64,000 bases of DNA. Source: Anaeramoeba flamelloides. Lineage: Eukaryota; Metamonada; Anaeramoebidae. The DNA lies in contig JANTQA010000057.1 in assembly GCA_027625915.1 (NCBI GenBank), positions 806,001-870,000 on the forward strand, read 5' to 3'. The notes under the pieces are model-generated. The model saw only the letters and a program-made list of their open reading frames with translations. It did not search any database and was not told the DNA's origin. The position numbers were made by a program, and so were the translations under genes. The stretch's first letter is position 1. Every line of letters begins with the position of its first letter. Below are positions 26,733 to 36,680 of this stretch, one piece after another.

Positions 26733-27228
26733 AAATTACTTTTCGAGCTATACACTTTAATTTTATTGCTTGGTTAGGACCTAATTTTGCAATAAGAATA
26801 CCAGATCCGGTTTCATCTTCTTCGTCTTTATAAGGCACAACATCATTATTGGTGGATTGAAGTTCTCTTGAGGTGACATGAATTGTCTTTTCTTCGGTAT
26901 TTACAACGTGTAGTGTAAGTTCTGCTTGGCATTTTTCACAGCCTTGTTTACATGAACAGTCTCTTGTGGTTACGAAATTGGCATTGTTAAGAACAGTTAA
27001 AGGAATTAAACCAAGTCTATGTGCCAAAAATTCATCATTGATAACGGAGGTATTTTCTTCAATTTCTACAAGATCGATCGCCATTGTAGGGACCTCTGAA
27101 ATCATTACTCTACGAAGTGAATTTGCAAATGAGATATCAACACCACTGAGTTCAAAATTAAGAGAATTCCTTGTAACGTTTGTTATTTTAATTTTGGGGT
27201 CATTTGAAAATTCTGTTTCAAGTTCCAT
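18954..27228 (-). CDS. RPB3: RNA polymerase II subunit RPB3, 3 exons with 3.5-3.9 kb introns
   Basis: Exons 27228-26740, 22876-22577 and 19055-18954, all phase 0, give 296 residues (human 275, yeast 318). RPB3 pairs with RPB11 to nucleate Pol II assembly in the nucleus. Exon 1 has the alpha-like dimerisation core (ANSLRRVMISEVPTMAID, DEFLAHRLGLIPL), the RPB3 zinc loop C91-C93-C97-C100 and the HVTSREL segment. Exon 2 opens GFGKEHAKWSPV, the conserved continuation of CIARK in exon 1, and ends FYFSVE. Exon 3 reads STGSLVPSEIVLTAF and ends SDNLTSYK-stop. Donors are GTAATT and GTAACG; both acceptors are AATAG. The zinc loop and HVTSR rule out the Pol I/III paralogue RPAC1. Odd: exon 2 has C208 and C230-x2-C233-x2-C236, the Fe-S spacing of archaeal subunit D, which human, yeast and plant RPB3 lack. 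Confidence 0.93.
20045..20182 (+). repeat. 20-bp tandem repeat (GTGCTGTCAAGTGCCTTATA)
   Basis: Three consecutive 20-bp units at 20045-20104 and two diverged units (GTGTCCGTCAAGTGCCGTAGA type) at 20143-20182, separated by a TTTTTT...AAAAAA hairpin. Each block ends in CCTAGG. Same word family as 15240-15660. Confidence 0.8.
20181..20550 (+). repeat. 124-bp tandem duplication with hairpin core
   Basis: The segments starting at 20181 and 20305 are nearly identical (124 and 123 bp); a third, diverged copy starts at 20428. Each holds a foldback of AGGTTTTTTTTAATTTTTG against its complement ending AACCT. Near-identity indicates a recent duplication or gene conversion. The apparent open frame across it is only the repeat read through. 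Confidence 0.8.
20565..20635. repeat. CCAGAATTCAAAAGAAT hairpin
   Basis: CCAGAATTCAAAAGAAT pairs with ATTCTTTTAAATTCTGG about 45 bp later, with AGTAAAAT in the loop. Similar hairpins lie at 31409-31485 and 31750-31812, so it is a dispersed short foldback family. Confidence 0.6.
20740..21330 (+). repeat. Dispersed repeat G, copy 1 (about 600 bp)
   Basis: Matches 29500-30020 in direct orientation: ATAGGCAAAAAAAA, CCACCAACAATTGTTGA against TCACCAACAATTGTTGA, the GACTAATCATATG block, CAAATTGAATGTAAAGT and CAAAATTTTGGAATTT occur in order. Ends not resolved; probably a transposon relic. Confidence 0.55.
24240..25632 (-). mobile_element. Element C copy 1, split by nested element B
   Basis: Matches 59753-60444 in inverted orientation on both sides of the B insertion. 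The flanking parts (24240-24707 and 25404-25632) together reproduce the uninterrupted copy. The right end TTTAATCGAGACCGATTCA matches the TIR of copy 2 (TGAATCGACCCCGATTAAAA). The left end is diverged. No transposase; superfamily not assigned. Confidence 0.75.
24708..25403 (+). mobile_element. Element B copy 1 (696 bp), TTA target duplication
   Basis: Ends are TACTATTTTTCAGTCAAAGG and CTCTTTGACTGAAACAGAGT, inverted repeats of each other. TTA flanks both sides, and the uninterrupted copy of host element C has a single TTTA there. A second copy lies inverted at 37948-38679, also flanked by TTA. It contains a D-type foldback at about 25009-25182. A TTA duplication is typical of PIF/Harbinger; that assignment is an inference. 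Confidence 0.8.
26110..26470. other. Less AT-rich island in RPB3 intron 1
   Basis: A patch with more G and C than its surroundings (for example GGATCCTCATAACAACAGG and CAAGGGGAGGTGTTGACGC). No open frame, tRNA, 5S or snRNA signature was found. It could be an intronic RNA gene, a regulatory element or part of an unrecognised mobile element. Confidence 0.3.
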
Positions 27229-28250
27229 TGTGCAAAGAAAAAACTTTTAAAAAATTTAACAATTAAAAAAAAATAAAAAAAATATCTTTTGTAAATTTAT
27301 CGTTTTTTTAGATCTTGGCTTGATAAATGCCATTAAAATGGTTTTCATTGGAGATAAGAAAAACGAAAATACATTTATACATAAAATTAATGAACACAAT
27401 AATTCGTATGGTGTTTAAAACCCATAAAGACCTATAAAAGTCTGAAAATTTCAACTTCATTTTCCATTTTACGAAATTTTTTTATCATTCGCCACGAAGA
27501 AAGCATTTTTATTTTTTCAATTCGAAGAAACTTTGCAAAATTAGATTTTCTTCAAAATCTTCTTATTGAATTATTTCAAAAGGAAAAGCTATCGATTATA
27601 ATGAAATCATTTCGAGATTAATATCCAGTTCTAGTCTCTAGAAATATTCGTTTTATATCTAAAAATAAAACAAAAAAAAAGTTATTAAAAAATAAAAAAA
27701 ATTTGGGCCATTTATTATGAAATTTAGTTTATAATTAAGAATAGTTGACGAATAAACAAATAATATATAAAAAAAATGAATTCAAATTTAAAGGATTTTG
27801 ATATCCTATTAAAAAAAAGACAAATAAAAAAGTATACTTTTGGATTGAACAAAGATACTAAAAAAAATTTGAATTTGAATTTATACCTTAGTTAAAATTA
27901 TGTTGTTTGAACTTCTGAAATTTATCAAAAATAGATTTCTTTTATAAAAGAAATTCATTTATTTATTAAAAGATCAAAAATTGTGGTAATAATTAATATT
28001 TACATACATTTTTTTTTAATTATCTGAAAATTTTCATATTAATATATAAAATAATATCAGAAATTAATAGAGAAGTTGGAAAAGTGAATTTTCTTATTTT
28101 CTTTATTGATAAAAATTATTATTTCAAAAAAAAATTAATTAAATCATATAATGGGATATTTACAATAATTTATGGTTTAAATTTATAATGTTTATTATTA
28201 TTATTATTTTTTTTGTAACATTTTGTTCATTTTAAACTGAAATAGTATCA

Positions 28251-28257
<7 letters not shown>

Positions 28258-28308
<51 letters not shown>
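28258..28308. repeat. (AT)n microsatellite
   Basis: About 25 AT dinucleotides. Similar runs lie at 37416-37442, 38068-38111, 48153-48186 and 63867-63890. Confidence 0.95.
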
Positions 28309-28311
<3 letters not shown>

Positions 28312-29499
28312 GTATATAATTAGAAGTTGGGAAAGATTTTTCTCATCAATCGAAATGATATGCCCTAAATAAAATTAAGCACTACTTTTTTCAGAGTAAT
28401 ATTTTTCGAAATTTAGCCTTATAACCAAATTCAATTAACCACTGGGATAATTTTTTTTAGAATAAAAACATTCTCAACTTTTGAATATCGAAAATATTTT
28501 TTTGAAATTACTATGCACTTTTTTATTTTTTTTTTGAAAAATTGGGATTGAGAAAATTTTTAAATCAAAGAATAAGCTAATATATTAAATTAGAAAACTT
28601 TTCCAAAGAGTTTATCTTTTTAAATAACTTTTTTTTAAATTTTATCATTTAAAAACAAAAAAAAAACATTTGAAGACCAAATTAGTGCCTTTTGTGAAAA
28701 TAAAACTCCCAATATTTCAATTTTTTTAGTAAATGAGTTAAAATAAGATATTGTATATAAAAATATACATAATTTCAAATTTGAATTCAATGATTTTGGC
28801 AAAAAATGTTTTCAAGAAAAAGTTAAATTGAAACTTTTTTTATTTTTATTTTATCATTTTGTTTTTTTAATTTTTTTAATGGAAAGGTATTTGATCAATT
28901 TTCCATTTTTAGTGTTTTTTTGGTAGTAGTAACATATAATTATTGTTTCTCAATTTTTGGATTATGAATTTCTTAAAAAGTGTAACTTGAAAGGGGTTAG
29001 GTCTATATAAATTTATTTTTATTCATTAAATTGATTATTTAACAATTTTTAAACCCAGTTAAATTATCATACAGATATTCAATATCATTTTTAATTACTT
29101 ATAATTTTTCAAATTTGGCCAAATTTCAAAATTTGACTCATTCTCAATTGTTTCAAAAGAATCCATTTTTGTGAAATATATAATTGGCGAGTATTTTTAA
29201 ACTAATTTTTTCGCTAGGTTAAGATATTTCAGAGTAGTTTAGAGTATGCAAAGGTGGGTTTGGGTGGGTTTTATGACCAATTATAACCTTTTCACAAGAT
29301 TTTGAAGAAAAAAATAATTATAAAGTGAATTGGACTTTAGTAATTTGTTTTAAAGGGTAAGAATTAACTACTTAACCTTTGTATTAAAAACTGTGTTTCG
29401 AACAATTTTTAAAAAATATTTAGTATTGATGGTTTCAATATTTTGGTTTTTCTATAATACATATTATATAATACAGCTAATCACAAAACAATCTAAACC

Positions 29500-30020
29500 C
29501 CATTCCCAATTGTTTTGCAAGCCCAAAATCAAAAATAGGCAAAAAAAAACCCAATTTAAATATTTTTTCAAGCCTAATATAAAAAAATATTTAAGTAACA
29601 TAGTATTTAGTGTTTTTATAAGTAATCATTTTCATCCAAATAAAAGAGAAAAAATATCAAACAAAAGAAAAAAAATAGCCAATAAAAAATGAAACGAGAG
29701 TAACAAAAATTATATTGATAAATTTGTTGAAATGTCACCAACAATTGTTGACCAATCAAAAGATTAGATAAAATCAACTAATTATATGTGATTTTTCAAT
29801 TTAACAAACTCAAAAATAATCTTTTATTAAACATTGAAAAGCTATTCTAGATCTAACGAAACAAATAAAGTAACTGAATAAATGAAATGAAAGGAAATTA
29901 AAAAAAGACAGAAAATAGAATAGTTTGCAAAATCAAAATTATATCCAAATTGAATTTAAAGTTTAGTATTGTTATTCTTACATCCTTTTAAACTGTGTTA
30001 AAATTTTTGGAATTTAGTTT
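29500..30020 (+). repeat. Dispersed repeat G, copy 2
   Basis: Direct match to 20740-21330 (see that entry). The open frame at 29393-29692 overlaps it but has no recognisable domain. Confidence 0.55.
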
Positions 30021-30135
30021 ATTTGATTTTTCTATTCATAGCCATTAAAAATTTTTATACCGATAAAAATAATGATGAAATTATTCCAAAATACAAAAAA
30101 TTCAATAAGACTAATTTTCAAAAATAATAATATAC

Positions 30136-30614
30136 AGTAATCAAAATAATGTGTGTACAACTACTATAATCCCATTTACAATATATTCCGTGCTTCTTTT
30201 CTTCTTATTCCAAGGTAAAATCCATTTTACTACCAAATAGTATACCTAAATTAAAATTAATTTTGAAAGTAAACAACATGATATTTGGAGTAAAATTTAA
30301 ATTAGGAATGGAATTTGTTCAATTTTTTTTGAAATTTTCTCATTTTTTTTTGAAGAATTTATTTTTTTTTTTTGATGTGTTAATTTTTCTAAAAAATTAA
30401 CTCTATTTTTGGAGATAAATTTTCCAATTTGATCCTTTATTTTTAGGATTTTTTTTAAATAATCGGACTTTACGAAACCAATACCATATATAATGAGGAT
30501 TTATTGTTGGTTTCTTTGATTGGTTGATGTTTAAGTCTTCTCTAATATAAAAAACATGTTTTGATTTTGTTAAATGGATTAAACTTTGTTACACTCTTTA
30601 TTTTAACAAAATTA
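30136..30614 (+). mobile_element. Element E copy 1, Tc1/mariner-like MITE (about 480 bp)
   Basis: Begins CAGTAATCAAAATAATGTG after a TA. Its interior matches 36681-37158 in inverted orientation (GTTGGTTTCTTTGATTGG, ATCGGACTTT, GGATCAAATT). The right end is a diverged inverted form of the TIR seen in copy 2 (CTGTTGTCAAAATAATAGG). TA flanks and CAGT/CTGT ends suggest Tc1/mariner. No transposase. Confidence 0.6.
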
Positions 30615-31164
30615 TCCTTATTTTTATTTTAAGGATAAAAAATATTAATTTATTTTTATTTTTAAAAAACTAGAAAATTTAGAAAACAAGTTATAAAAAT
30701 ATTATCCAATTTTTGAAATATAGTGTCTATTATAGGAATTTCTAAAATGTATACTTGGAAATTTCTTTTCTTTACCCAATTGAAAAGATAACTATTTTTT
30801 TACAAATTCAATCAAGTTATAAATAATAGTCAAAACACATTCCTAGCATTTCAAAGTAAAAAAAAAAAAAAACGTTGTATTTCTTTATTTTATTAAAGTA
30901 AAAGGGGTAAATCTTTAATTCCTCTTATTTTTTGATGTGGTTTTATTTTTTAAACAATCAGAATCGTAGCCCTTTTTAATTTTTTTTTTTTTATTATTAA
31001 CACGTGAAAATCAATAGATTTTCTTGACAAAAACTTAATTTTAAAAAAATGCCATTGCTTTCAATAGTTTTCCATTTAATCTTAAAACCAAATAGATGTT
31101 AGGTAGAAAACAGGAAAACACAAGAAAATCACATTTAAGTTTTCCTGTCTTTTAAAAGAATACA

Positions 31165-31356
31165 CCCAGTTTCAAATTTAAGGCACAATCTTTCAACCAA
31201 ATTTAAGGCATAAAAAATCTCAAATTAAGGCACAAAATTCCGAAACCTTTTTTTACAAATTATTTTACTAGAATTTGAATTTTGTGCTTTAATTTGTGAT
31301 TTTTATTTTGCCTCAAATTTCGTTGATAGTTTGTGTCTTAAAAGTGGAACTGACTG
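31165..31356. mobile_element. Foldback element K, copy 2
   Basis: Ends CAGTTTCAAATTTAAGGCAC and TTAAAAGTGGAACTG with internal AAATTAAGGCACAAAATTC; same order as 16981-17200. No coding capacity. Confidence 0.6.
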
Positions 31357-31408
31357 AAGAGTAAAATTAAAATTTTACCCAACTCTTTTGATTTAAAAAA
31401 AAAAAAAA

Positions 31409-31830
31409 CGCTGTTAAGTGTTCCAGAATTCATAAGAATTCAGTAAAATCTTTGATTTATCTCTATTCTTTTGAATTCTGGAAAAAAGATTATAGATTTT
31501 GATGAGTTTTCTGTTTATTTGTGAATGTTCTAGGCATTTTTGAGGTTTTCTATTTTATTTCTAAAATCTATTGATTTTCGTTAATAAATAGAAAACTCAA
31601 AAAAAACTAACGAAAATCAATAGATTTTAGAGATAAAGCAGAAAACCTCAAAAAGAGCACCATTGGTTTTTTCTTTAATTCCTGAAATAAAAAGAAAATT
31701 TCAAAAATTTTCTTCTAATATCTGAAATCAAAAAACTGCCTTTAGCTTTTCCAGAATTTAAAATAATTTAGTAAAATCTTTGATTTTTCTCCATTCTCAT
31801 GAATTCTCGAAAAGCTAGGCACTATATGAC
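31409..31830. repeat. Cluster of hairpins of the CCAGAATTC / AACGAAAATC family
   Basis: Two hairpins (CCAGAATTCATAAGAATTC...GAATTCTGG, and TTTTCCAGAATTT...GAATTCTCGAAAA) flank a GAAAATCAATAGATTTT foldback. The same modules appear at 20500-20640. It ends in AGCTAGGCACTATATGACACTCTACGG-like words related to the arrays at 15.3 and 20.1 kb. Confidence 0.55.
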
Positions 31831-31833
31831 ACT

Positions 31834-32022
31834 CTACGGACACTTTACGAAACGATTCCAGAGAAAATGATCCAAATCTTCAATAATATTAATATTTGAA
31901 CCTTTCTTTTCATCAATCAAATTTTTTGTTTTTGTATTTACTTGTTTTAACAGAATCTCTATTAAAAAAATTTGTGTAAATATCGGATTTTTTTTTGCAT
32001 AAAACTCAAAATTTTCATTCAA
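31834..32022 (-). mobile_element. LINE-like ORF2 C-terminal fragment
   Basis: A 62-codon frame ends NINIIEDLDHFLWNRFVKCP, similar to IIENLDHFIWRCPKD in the + strand relic near 17700 and to the HxxWxCP motif near the C terminus of LINE ORF2. Only this fragment is seen, and it may be shifted inside the motif. Relic, low certainty. Confidence 0.35.
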
Positions 32023-32400
32023 AAAACTTATTTCTGCGGCTACAGTTGTTTTAAAAATGTGAGGACTTTTTGAAAACTTTTTTGGAGTTTTCTATTTAAA
32101 AAAAGTGAAAACTTTTTCAGAATTAAAACTTTTTTGAAAGTTTTCTGTTTTAATAAAGCGAGGCCTCAGCCCTTAAATGTGGTTTGGAGGTTGGAGTCTG
32201 AAGGAAAGCAATTTTTTTTTAACAAAAGTCCACATTATTAAGGACTAAAATTTGAAAAAAGTTTTAATTCTAACAAACTGATAAAAAAAAAAAAAAAGTA
32301 ATCACTTTTTTAAAATGGCCATAAAAAGATTTACAAACTTAAAAATAATACTTTATAAAAATTAAAAAAAAAATTAAAATATTTTAGGTTATGAATTTCC

Positions 32401-33660
32401 TTAAATATTTATAATTTGAGATTTTTTTTCATTTAATAAATTTGTGGGGAAATGATAACCGTCGCCCGGCGTTGTAAACACGGGGACAAACCATAATTTT
32501 TTATTTTCACCAAATACTTGAATCCAGTTTTGTTTTTTCCCTAAATCAAAAACATTTATGAGATTGGCTTCTTCCCAATACTCATAATGTTCCATGGTCG
32601 TTTCATTTTTTTTAATCAACGAGAGGTGAAACAGAAACAAGGGAAGTGTAGATAAGAAAAAACATAAAGCAAGGACTGAAGATATTACGGAGTAGACTCT
32701 TAGGTCAAACCGATCTATTCCGTAGCCTTTAATTGCAATTGGTGCCAAGGTAACCGTCACAAAGAGAGTCAAAACTTCGCAATAAAACAGAACCAAAAAA
32801 AAGAATTTATAATTCCTGAAGCCAACAACGTTTGAAACCCAGGGACAAACATGGTCTGCCTTTAGTACAACCCCATGGTGTCTTTTAATATACTTTGCCC
32901 GTATTGGCTTTGGTCTTCTTTTTGCAATTCTGTGCTCGTAGTTTGTTAGGGGATACGTAGACAAGGCAATGGGCCTGGATTGGTTCTCATCTTTCTTTTC
33001 GACGTCATACTTGTTGACCTGAAGGTGGACAATTGGCTCTCTTTCTTCAAGATCGTTCTTTGCAAACCTTTTTTCGTCGTCGCCCCCCATGCCTAATTCT
33101 GGTAAGCAAATTCGAGGATCCTTATCCAGGATTCTTCTTCGTTGCTTTTGCTGAAGGGAGAACGCCCTTCTTTTCGTTTGCATTTTCTTATATCGCTTCC
33201 TTCGCTTCATTCTTTGAAGAATTTCGTTTCTTTCTTGGCTGTCAGATTCAGAGCTAGACGACTCATAGGAAACATCAAACGAATCCGAGCTTTCAAATCG
33301 CCTTTCCAATTCCTTTTGGTTTTCGTTTAGGCCCCAATCCATAGGAACAGTGCCAGGATCTGTGAAAAAGGTTTGGAAATAGCTTATCAGAAATAAAATT
33401 AAGAGCACACTGAAAATCATCAGGCAGAAGAACGAGATTATTCGGTGGTTTATATTTGCCATCACACCAACATACCCAAACGTACAAAAGCCAATGACAC
33501 ACGCTAACAAAAAGACTGAGATACAATAGTCAGGCTGGAAGTCAATCCTCCCACATCTTAAAACTTCCTGATGAAAATAGCATCGCAAACACCCAAGCTT
33601 ACAGGACGGTTTTGGCGTCTCTATTTTTATTTCAAAGTTCTCGTCTATTTGATCGTTCAT
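32401..33660 (-). CDS. DHHC-family protein acyltransferase, degenerate (DHVC, no zinc ligands)
   Basis: A 419-residue four-pass membrane protein, likely of Golgi, ER or plasma membrane. Start: the first ATG (33660); no in-frame ATG lies upstream although the frame stays open to 33816. Visible: TM1 (about 45-67), TM2 (about 75-97), the conserved DPG after TM2 (TDPGTVP), a long basic/Ser-rich loop (110-240), the core DHVCPWVSNVVGFRNYKFF with Cys272, TM3 (about 286-310), TM4 (about 320-347), the TTxE motif (TTMEHYE, about 354) and a PaCCT-like tail (NWIQVFG). Family members use the DHHC Cys to S-acylate proteins. Here His-2 is Val, and the zinc-binding Cys/His before it are replaced (YEHRIAKRRPKPIRAKYIKRHH), as is the Cys of NCVG. 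The fold and frame are intact, so it is more likely a divergent or pseudoenzyme than a dead gene. Its base composition is richer in G and C than its surroundings. Confidence 0.88.
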   Translation of the reverse strand: MNDQIDENFEIKIETPKPSCKLGCLRCYFHQEVLRCGRIDFQPDYCISVFLLACVIGFCTFGYVGVMANINHRIISFFCLMIFSVLLILFLISYFQTFFTDPGTVPMDWGLNENQKELERRFESSDSFDVSYESSSSESDSQERNEILQRMKRRKRYKKMQTKRRAFSLQQKQRRRILDKDPRICLPELGMGGDDEKRFAKNDLEEREPIVHLQVNKYDVEKKDENQSRPIALSTYPLTNYEHRIAKRRPKPIRAKYIKRHHGVVLKADHVCPWVSNVVGFRNYKFFFLVLFYCEVLTLFVTVTLAPIAIKGYGIDRFDLRVYSVISSVLALCFFLSTLPLFLFHLSLIKKNETTMEHYEYWEEANLINVFDLGKKQNWIQVFGENKKLWFVPVFTTPGDGYHFPTNLLNEKKSQIINI

Positions 33661-34693
33661 ATCCTTGGGTCTATGAAAGAATATGAATTTAAATAATTTG
33701 AAAAAAAATAGATAAAAAAAATGATGATTTTTGATTTCCTCCACGACAAGAATAGCAAAAAAATTGTAGTCACTTTTTTTCCTTAGCAACACTTTGTTTT
33801 TTTGAAATTGTTCCAAATTTTGAAGGGAATTAGAAGATCACAATGCAACAACTTTCAATTTAAAAGTTTTTACAAGTTAAACTTTTAAAAACATGTAATT
33901 TAAACAACTTTCCAATTTTTGGTTTTCATATCAAGAGTTTCAGGTTATTAAAAATTTCCAAATATTTTTTTTTTAGATAACTTTAAAAATTTTCAATTAA
34001 ATTCAAAATGTTATCTTTTGTTAATTATTATTTCTAACCCTTTTTTCGGCTTACAAAAGTTTGTATCAAGTATTGGAAAATTGAAACAATATGAAAGAAT
34101 ATCAGAGACTGAAATCTTGCAGACAGTCAGTCAGAAAGTTCGAAAAAGTCTTGAAAGTATTTGTATGGATTGTGCTATTCTTGTCGTGTCTTTTGAATAA
34201 CGAGTAATTTTTGTTTTTTTTGAATGGTATGTACAAACTCGTATCATCCCGTTAATGTTTTGTTTCGTTTGAAAGTAATTTTTGTCGACTTCGTTTGTTG
34301 TTCTTGTTTTAGAAAATCTATCTCAGTTTCTTCTTTCGATTATTAAATTTTGAAAAGTTTTTTTATGATATTATTTTTTTATAGTTTCTTTAGGGTTGAA
34401 AATCGAAAGAAAAACTCGTTTTGATATGTTCAAATCGCCCTTTTTTTAGATTCGTATCTACTTTTATTCATCCAATGGTGAATTTAAAATTTGAGTCTAC
34501 ATTCAATAATTTCAATATGACTTAGAATCCGGGGATAATGTACTCTTTGCCCAAATCTTAAAATTGATTCATAATCAAAAAATAGCAATATTTAGTAGAG
34601 CTAAGTTGTTTGTTTAAATGATTGGGAAGATCAAGTTAATAGAACCAGAAAGAAGGTAAAGATAAAAAATGTTTTCATTGATCAAGTTTACGA

Positions 34694-35387
34694 CACGACA
34701 AGGAAAATTTTTTCAAAAAAAAATCTCTAAATTTTGTATTTTTGAAATATACTCATATAATAAACATTATTATACATAACAATTTTCAATGAGGTTTACA
34801 ACTTTAATAGATATTAATAGGAATTGAAAAAAAAATGAAATTTTTCAGTAATATTTTTTTCATTTTTAATTGTAGAATTTTTTAATTGACTTAGTAGAGA
34901 GATAATTTTCAAGTATTTTTTTAATAGTATAAAAGGAAACATATTTTTCAATTTGAAAATAGCACAAAATATTTCAATCAAAAGATATTGCTCAATTAAA
35001 TTGAAAATCTGATTTTTTATCTGTTTTTGGAATATTTTTTTTATCATTTTATTTTTTTCCATGTTTGAGTTTTTATATACGTTCCCGGTTTTTTTCTGCA
35101 AATTACTTTAACATATATTCTTTTTTCAATCTTAATGTTCAATCAAAAATTAATTCATTTCAACTTTTTCCAATATAAAAATACCCTGAAAATAGGCGTT
35201 TTTTTCAAAAGTCGGTATTTTTGAAAAGGGGGGTATTCAGATTTTCAAGAGTTTAAAAGCTATCCTATTTTTATTACATAAAATTATGATAACTTTGAAA
35301 AAATAATTTATAAAAGAAGTATAACTTAAATCCAATATAAAGTTTTGGCTAACTTTAATTTTAGGTATTTAAATTTTCCTTGTAGTG
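34694..35387. mobile_element. CACTA-like non-autonomous element, copy 2 (694 bp, inverted)
   Basis: Begins CACGACAAGGAAAATTT (one mismatch to the family end) and ends AAATTTTCCTTGTAGTG. GA flanks both sides (2-bp target duplication). The interior is the reverse complement of 9769-10485 and 53035-53733. No transposase. Confidence 0.85.
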
Positions 35388-36015
35388 GACCAACTACAAA
35401 AATAAATTTTATTCACCATTTCTCATTTTATTTTTTTCTAGACTCTTATTTCGCTTTAGTACAGAGAGGGTTGCACACACCCAATGATAAACAAAAACGT
35501 GGGTGTTCTCATCTTTCAAGATCTGTAAATGTAACCTAAAATTTCATAATCCATTTTTAGAAAAAGAAAAGTCCTCTAATCAACCCAAAATACATAAAGT
35601 ATACCAACTTCAAGACTCAATATTTCTTCATTGTCATTTAAAAAGAACCAATAGATACCTTTTACTTCTTGAATTGTTTTATTTATTGCTAAAACAATAG
35701 CTAATTTTAGTACATTATCACCGGACTCAAATCACATTTTAAAAATTGTTTTGAAATTTATTTCTTTAATTTTCAAAAATAAGTCCAATTCCTTCCTCAT
35801 CAAATTATAAAACTTTTGTTTTAAAGCTGATCAGCTTAAAATTTTTTTTACGAGAAAAAAAATTACATACCACAAAATTGGTATTTTTGAAAAAAATATG
35901 TTTGAAAAACGTAAAGCACTTGATTTAAAAATTGAAGGAATGCTTTATTAAACAAAATACCCAAAAGAAAAAAATAATAAAATAGTACTGACATTGTAAC
36001 GTAAGACATATATTA

Positions 36016-36456
36016 CTCTTGAGAGAAAAATAGTTTAGCAGCTATTTTAATTATGAACATTACTGAAAATGATTTTTAATTTCAATCGTTTGAGAAATAA
36101 CCAAAGAAAATAACAATAATCTACTTGTTAGAATAACGATTAATGTAATTCTACTTTTTCAAAACCTTATCTCTTATAATCTAAAGCAAGTTTAAAAATT
36201 ACCATTTTCAGAATTAATAGTAAACTTTGCTAAAACTAGGATTTTAACGAAAATATAAAGATATACTTTAGTTATCAACCATTCAAATGAGTATTCTACA
36301 CAAACCACAGAATAATGAACTTCGAACACATTTAAACCTGGACTTATATAGAATTCACTTGGTTATCAAGAGGATTTGATTTTCAATTTTACTAATATTC
36401 CCAATTAAAAATGGTTTTCAACCATTTTTCTGTGTCCGACATTATTCTCTCAACAC
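36016..36456. mobile_element. Element F copy 1, PIF/Harbinger-like MITE (441 bp)
   Basis: Begins CTCTTGAGAGAAAAATAG and ends ATTATTCTCTCAACAC. The interior is the reverse complement of 52103-52560 over its length. It is preceded by TTA; the right flank is CTA. No coding capacity. Confidence 0.7.
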
Positions 36457-36680
36457 CTATACAAAATTTATTGGATATTTTTTTCGTTTGAAAGAATTTT
36501 TTGTTCGCTGAATAATTTCCAGGATTTTGAAATTTTTACAAATAAAAATGAAAAAATGATAAAAAAAATAATTAAGAAAAAATAAATATCCACTTTAGAT
36601 CATAGCTAAAAGTTTTAATAATAATTAATTTTTTTTTTCTTTATAATTTGGAAATATTTTTTTTCCAAATGTTAGAACTA

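Larger units (their letters stand above)
22877..26739 (-). other. RPB3 intron 1 (3,863 nt)
   Basis: Starts GTAATTTTTTTC followed by a long T/C tract and ends AAACAAAAATAG on the minus strand. Its bulk is element C with element B nested inside it (24240-25632). A less AT-rich stretch lies at about 26110-26470. Confidence 0.9.
27229..32400. other. Intergenic between the RPB3 start and the DHHC gene end
   Basis: No gene is recognised. It holds the RPB3 5' flank, a (AT)n run at 28258-28308, repeat G copy 2, Tc1/mariner-like element E copy 1, foldback K copy 2, CCAGAATTC-type hairpins (31409-31830) and a LINE-like fragment at 31834-32022 on the minus strand. Confidence 0.5.

Noticed and set aside
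18954-27228. Identity as the Pol I/III subunit RPAC1 (AC40)
   Set aside because: The CxCx3Cx2C zinc loop, HVTSREL and KGFGKEHAKW are RPB3 features; RPAC1 lacks this zinc loop.
33661-33816. An upstream extension of the DHHC frame
   Set aside because: Starts only with TTG and codes a Phe/Lys-rich stretch; the ATG at 33660 with an acidic N terminus before TM1 is the natural start.
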